From Branchiostoma floridae (Eukaryota > Chordata > Leptocardii > Amphioxiformes > Branchiostomatidae), in NCBI RefSeq assembly GCF_000003815.2, contig NC_049985.1:25908851-25941861 (forward strand): a stretch of 33,011 nucleotides of DNA. Reading direction: 5' to 3'. How positions within the stretch are numbered: the stretch's first letter is position 1; each line of letters opens with the position of its first letter. The notes under the pieces are model-generated. The model was not told where the DNA came from. It worked only from the letters and a program-made list of their open reading frames with translations, and searched no databases. The translations under genes and the position numbers were made by a program. Shown here in pieces: positions 10,501 to 17,218 of the stretch.

Positions 10501-13500
10501 ATCCAAGTAAAATTTTTGGCATAAAGTACTGTAAAAGGCTTAATTACAGCACTTTTTTTAGGGGAAATTGGTTTTCTTTCGTTCTCCATGCCGTGACCTT
10601 TCGGACGTTCACCCCACAGAGCCGACATCTGCACCTGCGTCTAGCCGGCAGGAAGAGTTAATTCAATTAATGGTTCAGCCAATCAGCGAAGAGGAAAGCG
10701 AAGGCTAATTAATATTCATAAGCGGGACCACACAATACGTTAACTTGAAGACTCAGGCCGTACAGACTTCTCGCCAGGATTTTTTCAAAGCGTCGGACAG
10801 GGGTCCGGGGGCCGCCGAATGTCCCTGGCGGGGTCCAGGGGCAGGGCCACTGTGGGGGGGACCCAGGTGGGCGAAGCCCCCCCGGAAGCTCTTGCATTTT
10901 AGGCTATTGAGAAGGCTTCTTTTATCAGTTTTTTTAGGGCCATATCTACGATAATCGTAGCAGTCACTTACTTCTCTTCAGCAGTTTGACTTTAAAATAT
11001 TTCGGGTCAAAGCTTCAAAGACAACTAAAACCTCATAAACAACAAACTTTACTTAGCTCAACAGTATACAAAAATATTGTACGGGTTGCCATCCTTAGTT
11101 GAAGCGCTTATTTATAGCGCTAGTATCTTCGCTGCGCCGTTAGCCGCCGTGCGACTTTTGTTGACGGTCTGATATCCCTACGTCGCCGCCTCGCTGATAT
11201 TCCCACGGACATGTTTAAAAAAAAAATACCCAGCAAAAAACGCTGTTCTGCGTCAAATTCTATTCTATAAAACTCAGTGTTACAGTTTAAATATTTTGTA
11301 GAAGCACCGCTGTAGGAAAGAAGGTCCAAGCAATGTAAAACATCACGTAGCATGAAGTTCGCTGTCAACTGGCACACAGCACATGACTGTTTGAAACTCT
11401 AAGTCTAATCAACAGCCGTGTTTGATTGATAGCCGGCGGTCCTATGATGAAGTCGGCGAAAGGTGCGTTAGTTAGAAAATCTGCGTTTAGTTTTGATACG
11501 TAATTATAAGTTAGACAGTGGCGAGAATGATTATGTTCTCATCAATATTTCTCTTCAGAATTATTTGAACTTAATTGTACATCTAAACAATTGGCTTACC
11601 TGTGCAATGTTTATATGATTAATGATCAGTGTACTGAAATCATGTGTAACGTATGGCTCCTAGTCAATAGATCAGCATTTTCTCTATAGTGACCACCTGT
11701 CTATAGTGGCCACATTTCCTAGTGCTGTTGTTGTTTGGCATAAACTTTGAACATTTAAATTGTAAGTAACTTTAAACTGCCAGAGTTTCAGCCCAATAAA
11801 ACACTCTCAGCGCCAGGGTATGAACAGACTGACCAGACAGACGAAAATAAATCCTCGAACAAGGTTCAATCGTATCTTCCGGGTCTGGCAGGAAGTTGTT
11901 AAACTAAAATAAGAATAGGCTCGATGGTTGATTGCATACAAAGTAAAACAGTTTAACAGTTTTACAGCTTGAAGAAAACAAACGCTCCTACAGTACCTGC
12001 ACCTGCTTGATAATTATTAAATCGTATGCCCTACTTGAATAAAAAAAGTTCATTGCAATAATAAATGTACCCACATCACAAGGAGCTTATACTTTTTTTA
12101 AACTTACACCTAGTTATCGTACTGAAAATTGTTAATGACATTACATGAAGTCATTCAACAATTTTCAGTCATGATGAAAATTTTCTGAATGGAAGGTGTG
12201 ATTATTGTCATTTTCTGAAAAATAGAAGCAAGCTCTGTTTTTACCTGGAGTCAATTCACAATACCAGTCCACTTTGGGGGATAATGTACTGTTAAGAGGA
12301 TGTTCCATTTTTGCGCAGGGGTGATTTGGAACAGTCCAATGTTGCGTGGGAAGGGGTATGGCTGAAATATGCTGTATTTGCTCTTAAGCAAATGTCGGCC
12401 TTTCTAGTTTTTACCAGTACTTCCATGGGTATTGCTCAAATGATCTCACTACTTGTCCCTCCGTTGCGAGCGCATGGTTCTCTTCAACCTCACATCGCTA
12501 TACTGTTCAATTGCGGGTTTCAAGTCCTTCTACAGCAACAGTTTATTTCCCCAGCCGCCAAATTATGGAACTCTCTCGACGACAACTGTTTCCCTCCTGT
12601 CTACAACTTATCAGCCAAACAAGTGCGCTATCTTGCACAGTTTCCAACTTGTCTTGAAGTGGTCTTGTGACCTTGCTTTGAACAATCTCGTTAAAAAAAA
12701 AAGAAAAGTCGATTCTTAGTTTGTAAAGCGATGTGCTCTGTTCTCCAAGTTGCTTGAGAGAGAGAATAGAGCTTATTCTCCAAGCAAAGGTTGGCTCGTG
12801 GTTGGGTTTTTTACCGGCTCGTAAGGGGAGCGAGTCGATAAAGGTGCCGACTACTTTTATCTCCGTAGCCCAACCTCTGCTTGGAGAACTCGATAGAGCT
12901 GGCCATGTTTAATTTTCGAAGCGCTCTACTCATCAAATTTACTTTTGGAAGTTTGAAAATACTTGCTTTAAAATCTCTTTTAGCAACTCCGCTTGCACGG
13001 AAAGCACTGACAAATGCTTGTGTGAAGGTAATGATAAGACCGTCGTTGAAACCTTAATTTTTGGTGTGATTCTGACTCCCCCTTTACTTTTTACCCCAGG
13101 TGGTATCGTCTATCACCGGTGGGATCATCACCTCGGCACTGATGTCGGCTCTGGGCTGGTTCGGCATGTGTGGAGGTAGAAAAAACACCGTTGAAACCTA
13201 TATTTTTGGAATGATTCTGACTCCCCCTTTACTTTTCACCCCAGGTGGTTTCGTCCATCACCGGTGGGATCATCACCTCGGCACTGATGTCCGCCCTGGG
13301 CTGGTTCGGAATGTTCAGTCTGGTGTCGGGCTTGACGTTGATTAGTAAGTCACAAATAGTAGAAGTCGTTTAATTGCATTTACCAGCGTATATCGTGCAA
13401 TTATCCGGGTATTGCAACAATGCGAGATCTAACAAAATTAAATCTGGAATAAGCAGGTCCTTTGTGCCAAGAAAGATGCAGCTAAACAAGTCTGTTAGCA

Positions 13501-15337
13501 ATCTCTGTAGTCCTGCATTCCTATCCAGTAAATAAAGTAGAAGCCGTTTAATTGCATAGCATATTTGTCCGTGTATGTCGTGCAATTATCCGGGTGGTGC
13601 AATAATACAAAGGTATCCAACTGGATCGCGACAGGTTTAGGGTTTGGGTATTCCGTGCAATCAGCAGAAGTAATCCGTTGTGCAATTAACCGGCTTCTAC
13701 TGTACATTAGTTTGGCTATGAATGACTTGTCGTCAGGACTACCTATCTATAGTATCTAAGGTAACATCACTGTGAGACCAAAGAGGTCGTATCAAACGTT
13801 CATAAGACTATGATTATCTAGTATGTTATCACAGAGTAAGGCTCTCGTAGAGATGCACAGATTTCCCCCCTTAACCCTATCTAGACCGGGGGGGGGGGGC
13901 TAAAAGTGCCTGCGCTCACTTTGACGTCGTATAACTGCCGAACGACGTATGCTAGGACTACGAAACTTGGTAACTTTTTTGTAAAAATATTGTTGGCAAC
14001 AAATCTGTGAAAAAAATTATTTGTAATTTTTCCTGTTGCCATGGCAACAGGTTTCTGACAGGCATATTTTTACCATATTTGCTAATTTCAGTTTGACTTA
14101 TGGGATTTCAAGGTTTTATTGCTAGACCAAACTTTTTAGCTATATAATTAACATCCTGTGTAATTCTAAGTTACATTTCTAATAACATTTTCATAATTTA
14201 TGCTAATTTGATGACGTCATGGGTCAAAATCCGAGATGGCGGACAATGACATTACCAATGATAAATACATGTTATTCTTACTCAAATACCGTCAATTTTT
14301 TTTATTTTCTTACAAAACACAATTACTTGAACCCTTTTAGACTAGTTTTATTGGGTTTTGGGGTTATATGTGGAAAGAATCGTATTTTAGAAAATTCAAG
14401 CTTGACGATCATTTTCTGACGTCATATAGGCATCAGTGTTGTCGTCATTGGCAACAAAAGACTTGGCAGACTTACACACCAATAATGTAACCTTTATAGT
14501 CATCGTTTTGTTTAATACCTGTAAGTATAGCTGAATTTTCATATTTAGACGATTTTAGCCCGAAATATGACATTATGACGTCATAATCACGTCATATTAC
14601 GTCTAAACGATACAAAAATTACAGAAGATATAAAACTTTACCAGTACATCATTCCCTCTAAATTTGGTGATCGTAACCCAAGCCGTTTTGAAATTACGAA
14701 GGGGTTCAAAAGAGGTCCCAGGTATACCAAAAAAGCCCGGTCTAGATAGGGTTAATTTCCAGAATTATGCAACTCTGCTGGACAGAAACGAGTGGAGACA
14801 CAGGTGTCACCTCCAAGAGGATGAACTGAACTGAACTGAACCGAACTGTATATAAATGTTCCCTGTCAGACCTCTAGGCCATGTTGATTTGATTATATGG
14901 ATGACATCCTGGGGAATCCAAAAACTAATGCGAGCGTGCAAATAAAAAAAAAGGTTGACAAAAAAGTTGCCTTCATTATAAAATCAAAGTGGTCAGAAAG
15001 TTTGAACAAATGACTGAGCACAAAATATAATATACCAAACAACAGATTCTTCATTTTTGTTCTTTCACATCTTCTTTGACCTTGTAATGTTCTATGACAG
15101 TAGTAGTATACGTTTTCCGATACATTTGTATTTTTGCCATCCACGGCATATATTCGCCGATTTTGAAGCTGCTTTGTACAATTTGGAGTATGGTTGAAAA
15201 CTTTTTTTATTGACATCACGATATCCTAGGCTTTAATCCTGTCGGATGTCTGACACGGTTTCTTCTCTAATCTGCTTTTAGGTGGGATCATCGCTTTCTT
15301 CTTCAAGGCCAAGAACGCAGAAGGAAGAGACGTCTAA
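204..15337 (+). CDS. MFS transporter, oxalate:formate antiporter-like (3' nine exons)
   Basis: Joined exons 204-330, 1876-2024, 2924-3041, 4271-4504, 5440-5562, 6156-6328, 7125-7179, 13245-13344 and 15282-15337 give 377 residues plus a stop. Every junction has AG/GT ends and matching phase (0,2,0,0,0,2,0,1). The product is a multi-span membrane carrier of the major facilitator superfamily. Seen: hydrophobic helices throughout, a GRPFWGWMADRYSFK loop after the central linker (MFS motif-A-like, G-R-x-x-W-G-x-x-x-D-R), FPTATAKTFGPDYVAVNYG in the C-terminal half, and a polar central loop of about 55 residues rich in S, E and P, typical between TM6 and TM7. These blocks resemble OFA/monocarboxylate-type carriers by family knowledge. 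The transported substrate cannot be told from sequence and is probably a small organic acid. The window begins inside the gene, so roughly the first 100 residues (early TM helices) are missing. The introns are loaded with repeats; exon 2 and exon 8 have duplicated junctions. Location is presumed to be plasma or organelle membrane. Confidence 0.88.
413..478 (+). repeat. Fragment of the GTACCGGTA-ended element
   Basis: Shares gatgttggacc, attggaaaatga and cagatt in the same order and spacing with the element at 16178-16571. A truncated relic inside intron 1, next to a poly-G run (348-360). Confidence 0.6.
485..817 (-). mobile_element. MITE with GGCACAACCCGCCGT termini, copy 1
   Basis: A 333-bp element begins ctaatggcacaacccgccgt and ends acggcgggttgtgccttag, near-perfect terminal inverted repeats. 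Its interior matches the reverse complement of the element at 2493-2810 (shared blocks around gcccgaactggcac/gcccgtactggaac, aagttttgcctg, gattccctacgagttcgtac, gcccacg). It is non-autonomous with no transposase frame. Confidence 0.85.
841..1875 (+). repeat. Tandem array of 11 decoy splice-acceptor/exon-2-start units
   Basis: Exon-like starts lie at 841, 933, 1026, 1119, 1213, 1306, 1399, 1492, 1585, 1678 and 1777, then the true exon 2 at 1876. Spacing is 92-94 bp, with the last two units 99 bp because of a 6-bp insertion. Each unit holds about 48 bp of exon start (WMPE[RK]K[GR]LVNGLVLAG) and about 45 bp of intron tail. The tail has a branch-point-like ttttaactat about 28 bases before an AG (cacctccag, cacctgtag or cacctctag). 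No unit but the last has the rest of the exon. Since 93 is 31 codons, several units stay open across their borders. Stops occur in the tail of the units starting at 1119, 1213, 1306, 1399, 1492 and 1777, and unit 1 carries a one-base deletion. Two sequence types alternate (PEKKR and PERKG). Confidence 0.92.
1876..2024 (+). CDS. Transporter exon 2 (the only complete copy of a 12-fold junction)
   Basis: It begins WMPERKGLVKGLVLAG and continues LGGGSFIFDQVQTAYLNPNN to a DPEDPSS loop, ending in phase 2 at a gtacgt donor. The WxPERKGLVxGxVxAG then GxGxxxFxxxQTxYxNPxN pattern is typical of oxalate:formate-antiporter-like carriers. This is the last of twelve tandem copies of the acceptor and exon start. 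It is the only one that runs on into the rest of the exon and a strong donor. A TAG at 1846-1848 prevents reading in from the copy upstream. Confidence 0.9.
2025..2492. other. Intron 2, left part
   Basis: Runs from the exon-2 donor to the MITE. It is AT-rich with no convincing repeat ends or conserved frame seen. Confidence 0.5.
2493..2810 (+). mobile_element. MITE with GGCACAACCCGCCGT termini, copy 2 (inverted)
   Basis: A 318-bp element begins ctaagggcacaacccgct and ends ggtgggttgtgcccttag. It lies in intron 2, in the opposite orientation to its sister at 485-817, so the two bracket the decoy array and exon 2. Confidence 0.85.
2924..3041 (+). CDS. Transporter exon 3
   Basis: The acceptor is ctatag and the donor AAG/gtatgt. 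The split lysine codon AA|A joins exon 2 to YFDNKEILDKVPVCFLMLGG, followed by a helix ending ALMIADPPEK. The extracellular-loop-to-TM6 layout and the final DPP are usual in this family. Phase in 2, out 0. Confidence 0.87.
3428..3577. mobile_element. Foldback MITE in intron 3
   Basis: The halves are imperfect inverted repeats: ataacgcctg...ataaccacc on the left pairs with ggtggttaaa...caggcgttat on the right, extending outward through tgtatattgtgt/gacaccatgtaca. About 150 bp with a short central loop (gagcgaagcgaacgag). No coding potential. Confidence 0.7.
3964..4145. mobile_element. MITE with GTACCCTGCTTTCTCAACCG termini
   Basis: 182 bp. The left end atgtaccctgctttctcaac and the right end gttgagaaagcagggtacat are perfect inverted repeats over about 25 bp, followed by ccctta/taagat. 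The interior is AT-rich and non-coding. It lies 125 bp before exon 4. Confidence 0.85.
4271..4504 (+). CDS. Transporter exon 4 (central loop and TM7)
   Basis: The exon follows the acceptor tacatag and starts LQADPEKVDPL in phase 0. A polar linker of about 50 residues (SPSEGSLNFDAQEDSS, KPIERRSLSP) leads to LKTREFYMLWFMYFLNG, the start of the second six-helix bundle. The donor is AAG/gtacga. Confidence 0.87.
4560..4891 (-). pseudogene. LINE reverse-transcriptase C-terminal remnant
   Basis: On the minus strand SSHVYSTRFSVSNNFRLPNL then KLTVK is followed, after a shift of one frame, by NRTFLYRAIILWNSL, PSDIKSLCKLPSFKQA and a stop. The LWNSLP...I(K)...FK ending is typical of the RT polyprotein C-terminus in CR1/L2-like non-LTR elements. 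Only the 3' end is present, as expected of a 5'-truncated insertion, and it is frameshifted. It lies antisense to the transporter in intron 4. Confidence 0.75.
5181..5437 (-). repeat. Dispersed repeat (CAGTCAAACCTGTCTATAG family), copy 1
   Basis: The reverse complement of this stretch matches 25689-25945 along its length: cagtcagacctgtctatagt, ggccac, gagaaaatgctgatcacttg, accacgagcaataagttac and the far end attgatattgccatgcgcaa. A partial copy is at about 11655-11720. One end lies within about 30 bp of the exon-5 acceptor. Class unknown. Confidence 0.75.
5440..5562 (+). CDS. Transporter exon 5 (motif-A-like loop)
   Basis: Acceptor ttttgtacag; phase 0 in and out; donor AAA/gtaagg. It encodes AFGQTKIQDDHFLALVGAFS and then NSAGRPFWGWMADRYSFK, the cytoplasmic loop equivalent to MFS motif A in the second half. 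A dispersed repeat ends within about 30 bp of this acceptor. Confidence 0.9.
5717..5765. repeat. (TTAA)n/(TTCA)n microsatellite
   Basis: Tandem ttaa units pass into attc units in intron 5. Confidence 0.9.
5820..6115 (-). repeat. Dispersed repeat fragment related to 26990-27150
   Basis: The reverse complement shares gttcagagcacaagatagc, aaaaccggaagt, cgcgctgcagtaccaagg and a C/G run with the element at 26248-27278. It includes a (tgtc) run and a poly-C tract at 5926-5938. It ends just before the exon-6 pyrimidine tract. Confidence 0.65.
6156..6328 (+). CDS. Transporter exon 6
   Basis: The acceptor lies in a strong C/T tract (ctcccccctccag); donor gtaagt; phase 0 in, 2 out. It encodes VSLMGLCTSMIFFTMTLVAV, a DETDAG loop, and VMFFIWVCGIFGSFCGNFSL ending FPTATA plus a split lysine. 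Two helices with a short acidic loop. Confidence 0.9.
6329..6870. other. Intron 6, left part
   Basis: Contains three spaced copies of a short CTGATTGGC-type motif (ctgattggctattgaag, ctgattggccaatatgg, ctgattggctatttgc) between 6400 and 6482. No gene seen. Confidence 0.5.
6872..7059. mobile_element. MITE with TTAATAGAATTTTCATCAAT termini
   Basis: 188 bp. The left end ttaatagaattttcatcaat and the right end attgatgaaaattctattaa are near-perfect inverted repeats extending about 27 bp. It lies 65 bp before exon 7. Confidence 0.8.
7125..7179 (+). CDS. Transporter exon 7 (short)
   Basis: A 55-base exon after a poly-T acceptor (ttttttag) with donor GGG/gtaagt. It completes the split lysine and reads TFGPDYVAVNYGLVCTCG, a signature stretch of this carrier group. 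It ends in phase 0. Confidence 0.88.
7381..7460. repeat. Exact tandem pair of a 40-bp hairpin unit
   Basis: 7381-7420 and 7421-7460 are identical. Each unit is itself a near-palindrome: tatttca..cataccata / ggtatggtgaaata. A (TTTC)n microsatellite follows at 7471-7503. Confidence 0.9.
7504..8175. repeat. Satellite-like tandem repeat block A
   Basis: Diverged units of about 150-165 bp are marked by ccgaatgacctgaaatttgg, cttttggctcctgtaccttg and aaaatgcttatttttgcgat. A 50-bp segment is duplicated exactly (7768-7817 and 7818-7867). The block begins with tcctgtcaaatcttcagaac and acggtatctccc, which recur at the head of block B. Confidence 0.85.
8300..9125. repeat. Second tandem repeat, GGAAGAGTCCATTCTTGCAC units
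   Basis: Units start at about 8344, 8466, 8602, 8719 and, more diverged, 8950, with periods of roughly 117-136 bp. Each carries gaagagtccattctt, a G run, a T-rich tract and tttttggactggtct. The end (about 9040-9120: ggctgaaatatgctgtattt ... aagcaaatgtcggcctttct) recurs at about 12330-12405. The long open frames across it are by-products of the T/G-rich repetition. Confidence 0.8.
9130..9900. repeat. Satellite-like tandem repeat block B
   Basis: Same family as block A. At least three units of about 162 bp (anchors ggacacttttgg at about 9480, 9642 and 9805). As 162 is 54 codons, the minus strand stays open for 205 codons (10058 to 9441) with a repeated pattern such as SQKCPFLVKNW and HLCQISAH. 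The frame has no ATG near its start and no recognisable domain, so I treat it as repeat DNA. Confidence 0.85.
9900..10440. repeat. Promoter-like module, copy 1
   Basis: Shares with 10490-11180 the ordered blocks aagtaaaatttctgacata, aggggaaatttgttttc, agccaatcagcgaagagg, ggctaattaatattcataag, gcattttagactattcagaa, atctatgataatcgcagcag and tgttgacggtct. It sits right after repeat block B and may be its distinct terminal part. Contains CCAAT-box and TATA-like motifs. Confidence 0.8.
10046..10146. promoter_or_regulatory. CCAAT, TATA-like and CTCF-like motifs in module copy 1
   Basis: Within 100 bp lie agccaatcagcg (CCAAT box), ttaatattcataagcgg, cccgtatatagcag (TATA-like) and ccgccagggggagca at 10132-10146. 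The last is close to the bilaterian CTCF core CCACCAGGGGGCGC. This is motif-level evidence only; no transcript is known to start here. Confidence 0.3.
10490..11185. repeat. Promoter-like module, copy 2 with GC-rich insertion
   Basis: A diverged tandem copy of 9900-10440 that keeps the CCAAT and ttaatattcataagcggg blocks. It has lost the TATA-like and CTCF-like motifs and has about 100 bp of extra GC-rich sequence (about 10790-10885: gggtccgggggccgccgaat, tccctggcggggtcc). Confidence 0.78.
11190..12120. other. Intron 7, middle part
   Basis: AT-rich, no conserved frame. Holds a truncated CAGTCAAACC-family copy near 11655-11720 (gatcagcattttctctatag, tctatagtggccacattt). Otherwise nothing recognised. 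Confidence 0.55.
12121..12169. other. Hairpin in intron 7
   Basis: actgaaaattgttaatgac (12121-12139) pairs with gtcattcaacaattttcagt (12150-12169), about 19 pairs with one bulge and a 10-base loop. Function unknown; probably a small foldback relic. Confidence 0.6.
12430..12700 (+). pseudogene. Probable LINE 3'-end remnant
   Basis: Two overlapping frames give pieces resembling a non-LTR RT C-terminus: RCERMVLFNLTSLYCSI and SFYSNSLF, then in the other frame FISPAAKLWNSLDDN. An A-rich tail follows (taaaaaaaaaagaaaag near 12692). Frameshifted and short; weaker than the remnant at 4560-4891. Confidence 0.5.
12776..12888. mobile_element. Short MITE with TTCTCCAAGCA(G/A)AGGTTGG termini
   Basis: ttctccaagcaaaggttgg at the left and ccaacctctgcttggagaa at the right are inverted repeats with one mismatch, about 113 bp apart end to end. 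Confidence 0.75.
13100..13175 (+). pseudogene. Truncated upstream duplicate of transporter exon 8
   Basis: A 145-bp tandem duplication has copied the intron tail, the acceptor (ttttaccccag) and the first 23 codons of exon 8. The copy reads VVSSITGGIITSALMSALGW then FGM as in the real exon, and then diverges to CGG with a weak donor (GAG/gtagaa at 13176). Over the shared 23 codons I count five differences (GTA/GTT, TCT/TCC, TCG/TCC, GCT/GCC, GGC/GGA), all synonymous. The copy ends in phase 1, so it cannot splice in frame to exon 8 but could splice in frame to the last exon in its place. That would remove eight residues of the last helix. It may be a decayed duplicate, a rare alternative exon, or two allelic copies placed in tandem by the assembler. 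Confidence 0.7.
13245..13344 (+). CDS. Transporter exon 8 (complete copy)
   Basis: Acceptor ttttcaccccag, phase 0 in; donor ATT A/gtaagt, phase 1 out. After the shared start it continues FGMFSLVSGLTLI, the last transmembrane helix, which runs on into the final exon. Confidence 0.88.
13536..13702. mobile_element. pogo/Tigger-like MITE, copy 1
   Basis: Ends agtagaagccgtttaattgc and gcaattaaccggcttctact; a TA follows the right end. A partial third copy starts near 13361 (gtagaagtcgtttaattgca). Same family as 17045-17218. The class is inferred from the CAGTAGAAGCC-type termini. Confidence 0.7.
13871..14755. mobile_element. 885-bp TTAA-bounded non-autonomous transposon
   Basis: Starts ttaaccctatctagaccggg and ends cccggtctagatagggttaa, perfect 20-bp inverted repeats including TTAA at both ends, as for piggyBac-type insertions. 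The interior has several gacgtcat boxes and no transposase frame. It sits in the last intron of the transporter. A poly-G run adjoins the left terminus. Confidence 0.82.
14876..15235. repeat. GGCCATGTTGATTTGATTAT repeat, copy 1
   Basis: Matches 17971-18320 over most of its length (ttgatttgattatatggatg, agtggtcagaaag/agtggtcaggaaag, cggcatatat, acaatttggagtatggt). It ends about 45 bp before the last transporter exon. Confidence 0.75.
15282..15337 (+). CDS. Transporter last exon with stop
   Basis: Acceptor tctgcttttag; the split serine A|GT is followed by GIIAFFFKAKNAEGRDV and TAA. It is the end of TM12 plus a short charged cytoplasmic tail. Confidence 0.88.
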
Positions 15338-15395
15338 ATTGGCTCTTTTTTGCTTCAACAATCAACATACCCTACTTCGTTACCTGGCTGCTGTG

Positions 15396-15401
15396 AATAA
15401 A
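15396..15401 (+). terminator. Polyadenylation signal of the transporter gene
   Basis: AATAAA lies 59 bases after the transporter stop codon, followed by a T/GT-rich stretch (ttctgttatgtgttttta) suited to a downstream element. A very short 3' UTR is implied. Confidence 0.75.
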
Positions 15402-15498
15402 GATTGATTCTACAAGTCAATTTCTGTTATGTGTTTTTATAAGTCTGTTATCCAGTTCCAAACAGCACATCATAGTATTCACTAGTCTAAGAGAGCTA

Positions 15499-15926
15499 GA
15501 ATGAGCCGGAATGCCGTCAGAATGAAAATTCCCTAAAGTTTCTATTCCTGGGAATTCGTAGTGTATTCTAGAAATTCTCACTGCATTCCAGATATTTGTT
15601 CCCGATCGTTTGGCCGGCCAGAAAGTTTTTGACATGCTAAAAACTTTGGAGGTGCATTTGAAGTTGAGAAATATCGAACGGCATTCAAAGTGTATTCTAA
15701 GTGTATTTTAACCATCTAACTGCAGTATGATCGCATTCTACGGCATTCCAACATTATTCGAAACATTTTCATCTCATTCGATAGAGAACCGAAACGGCAA
15801 GCCGCATTGAATCCTGACAGAATGTGGCCAGAAGAATATCTGTAATGCTATGAGAATTTCTAGAATACACTACGAATTCCCAGGAATAGAGAAGAATTTT
15901 TGTTCTAATGGCATTTTGGCTCATTC
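15499..15926. mobile_element. Foldback element with roughly 100-bp arms
   Basis: The arms 15541-15580 and 15851-15890 are perfect reverse complements over 40 of 40 bases. Pairing extends outward through gaatgagccgg...aaaattc (15499-15531) to gaattttt...ggctcattc, and inward for about 20 more bases with mismatches. The loop is about 230-250 bp. It lies about 100 bp past the transporter poly(A) signal. Confidence 0.85.
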
Positions 15927-16177
15927 CTCGTTTGAAGTGGATATAAGGTCCATTTGGAATTCCCACCCAAATGTGGCACGAATTTTCAAATACTTCATTC
16001 TGGCTGGTTCTACTTGATTCTTGTTAATTCGATTTCAGTCTGAATGCCCTATTATGGCCCAACTCCCCTGGAAAAATGTCCTCCCTATATATAGCTAAAT
16101 GTAGTTGGTCTGGTAGAGACCAGGGTCTTGCAGTTACAAACTGATTGGAGCCAGGAGCTCAACTGTAGAGCCTAGGA

Positions 16178-16571
16178 GTGGGTACCGGTATACTGTGTAC
16201 CGGTACAAAACCGTTTTTTCTCATTGAACTGGTCCAGAAAATCGGACCTGAAAAAATCCGGCAGACCGGATGTTGGACCGATTGGAAAATGAACAGATTG
16301 TATGATCAGACATTCAGACGTTTTGGGGCCAACCGGTCGAGGAAAATAACAAGAGCGAAGTAGAGTCTATAGTAATTTCCGCCAATTTTAGTTTTACAGC
16401 CATTGGAAAAGATTTTAAAACGCCAGTTGAAGTCGAATGCTACAAAAAAAAAACTGATTTTTTTTGTAGTACCTAGTGGAATCGACCATTGTTCTGAGTA
16501 TTGTCCATTCACAAGTTTTCACGTACTGAATCAGGCCCAGGTTCAGGTCCGGACTTGTACCGGTACCCACC
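16178..16571. mobile_element. Element with GTGGGTACCGGTA termini
   Basis: About 394 bp between gtgggtaccggta and taccggtaccca. Its inside matches, in reverse, 19540-19815 (cctgattcagtatgtggaaa, cttgtgaatgg, caatgg, actatagactcta, cgctcttgttattttc) and a relic at 413-478. Confidence 0.7.
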
Positions 16572-17044
16572 CATAGTAGAGTCACAGACAATTGAGGCAT
16601 AGCAAAGAATGGTACGTAAAACACAGCTCTTTTTTTATACTTCCTTTATTTACCTTTCCAAGCTCTTACATGATACAGTAAACCCCGTTTGTGTGGTAAA
16701 ACCCTGTGTTAGGTTTCTACACAAACACCATACGTAAGATTGCACAGCAGTACCTCACAGAAAAGTGGCTTGACAGACAAAACACAACTTGTAAAAACAT
16801 AAGCATGAGCAAGCATTGCAAGATTATGTCATAATGGTAATAATCATAATATTATGTAATTTTATATATTCATCGTATTAAGTAATAAAAGTCACATCTT
16901 ATATAAGCATGTCATAAATTTCAGGTAATAATGCAACAAAAATAGTTCTAAATCGTCCAACAAAATTTCTGGAATGAGCAAGTCCTTTGTGCTAAGAAAG
17001 ACGCAGCTTAGCAAGTCTAAATGCTCTGTAGTCCTTATCCAGTA

Positions 17045-17218
17045 CAGTAGAAGCCGTTTAATTGCACACCCCATTTGCCAGCATATTTTGTTGAACTTTC
17101 TAGCTAGTGCAATAACGCGAAGTTATCCAGCTGGACCACGCTGGTTTGGGATTTTGGAATTCCGTGCAGTTAACAGAAGTGTGCGTCAATCCGTTGTGCA
17201 ATTAACTGGCTTCCACTG
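17045..17218. mobile_element. pogo/Tigger-like MITE, copy 2
   Basis: 174 bp flanked by TA on both sides. Termini cagtagaagccgtttaattg and caattaactggcttccactg. The stretch before it (about 16960-17040: gcaagtcctttgtgctaaga, agcaagtct, ctctgtagtcc) also matches the region before copy 1, so both may belong to a larger element. Confidence 0.78.
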
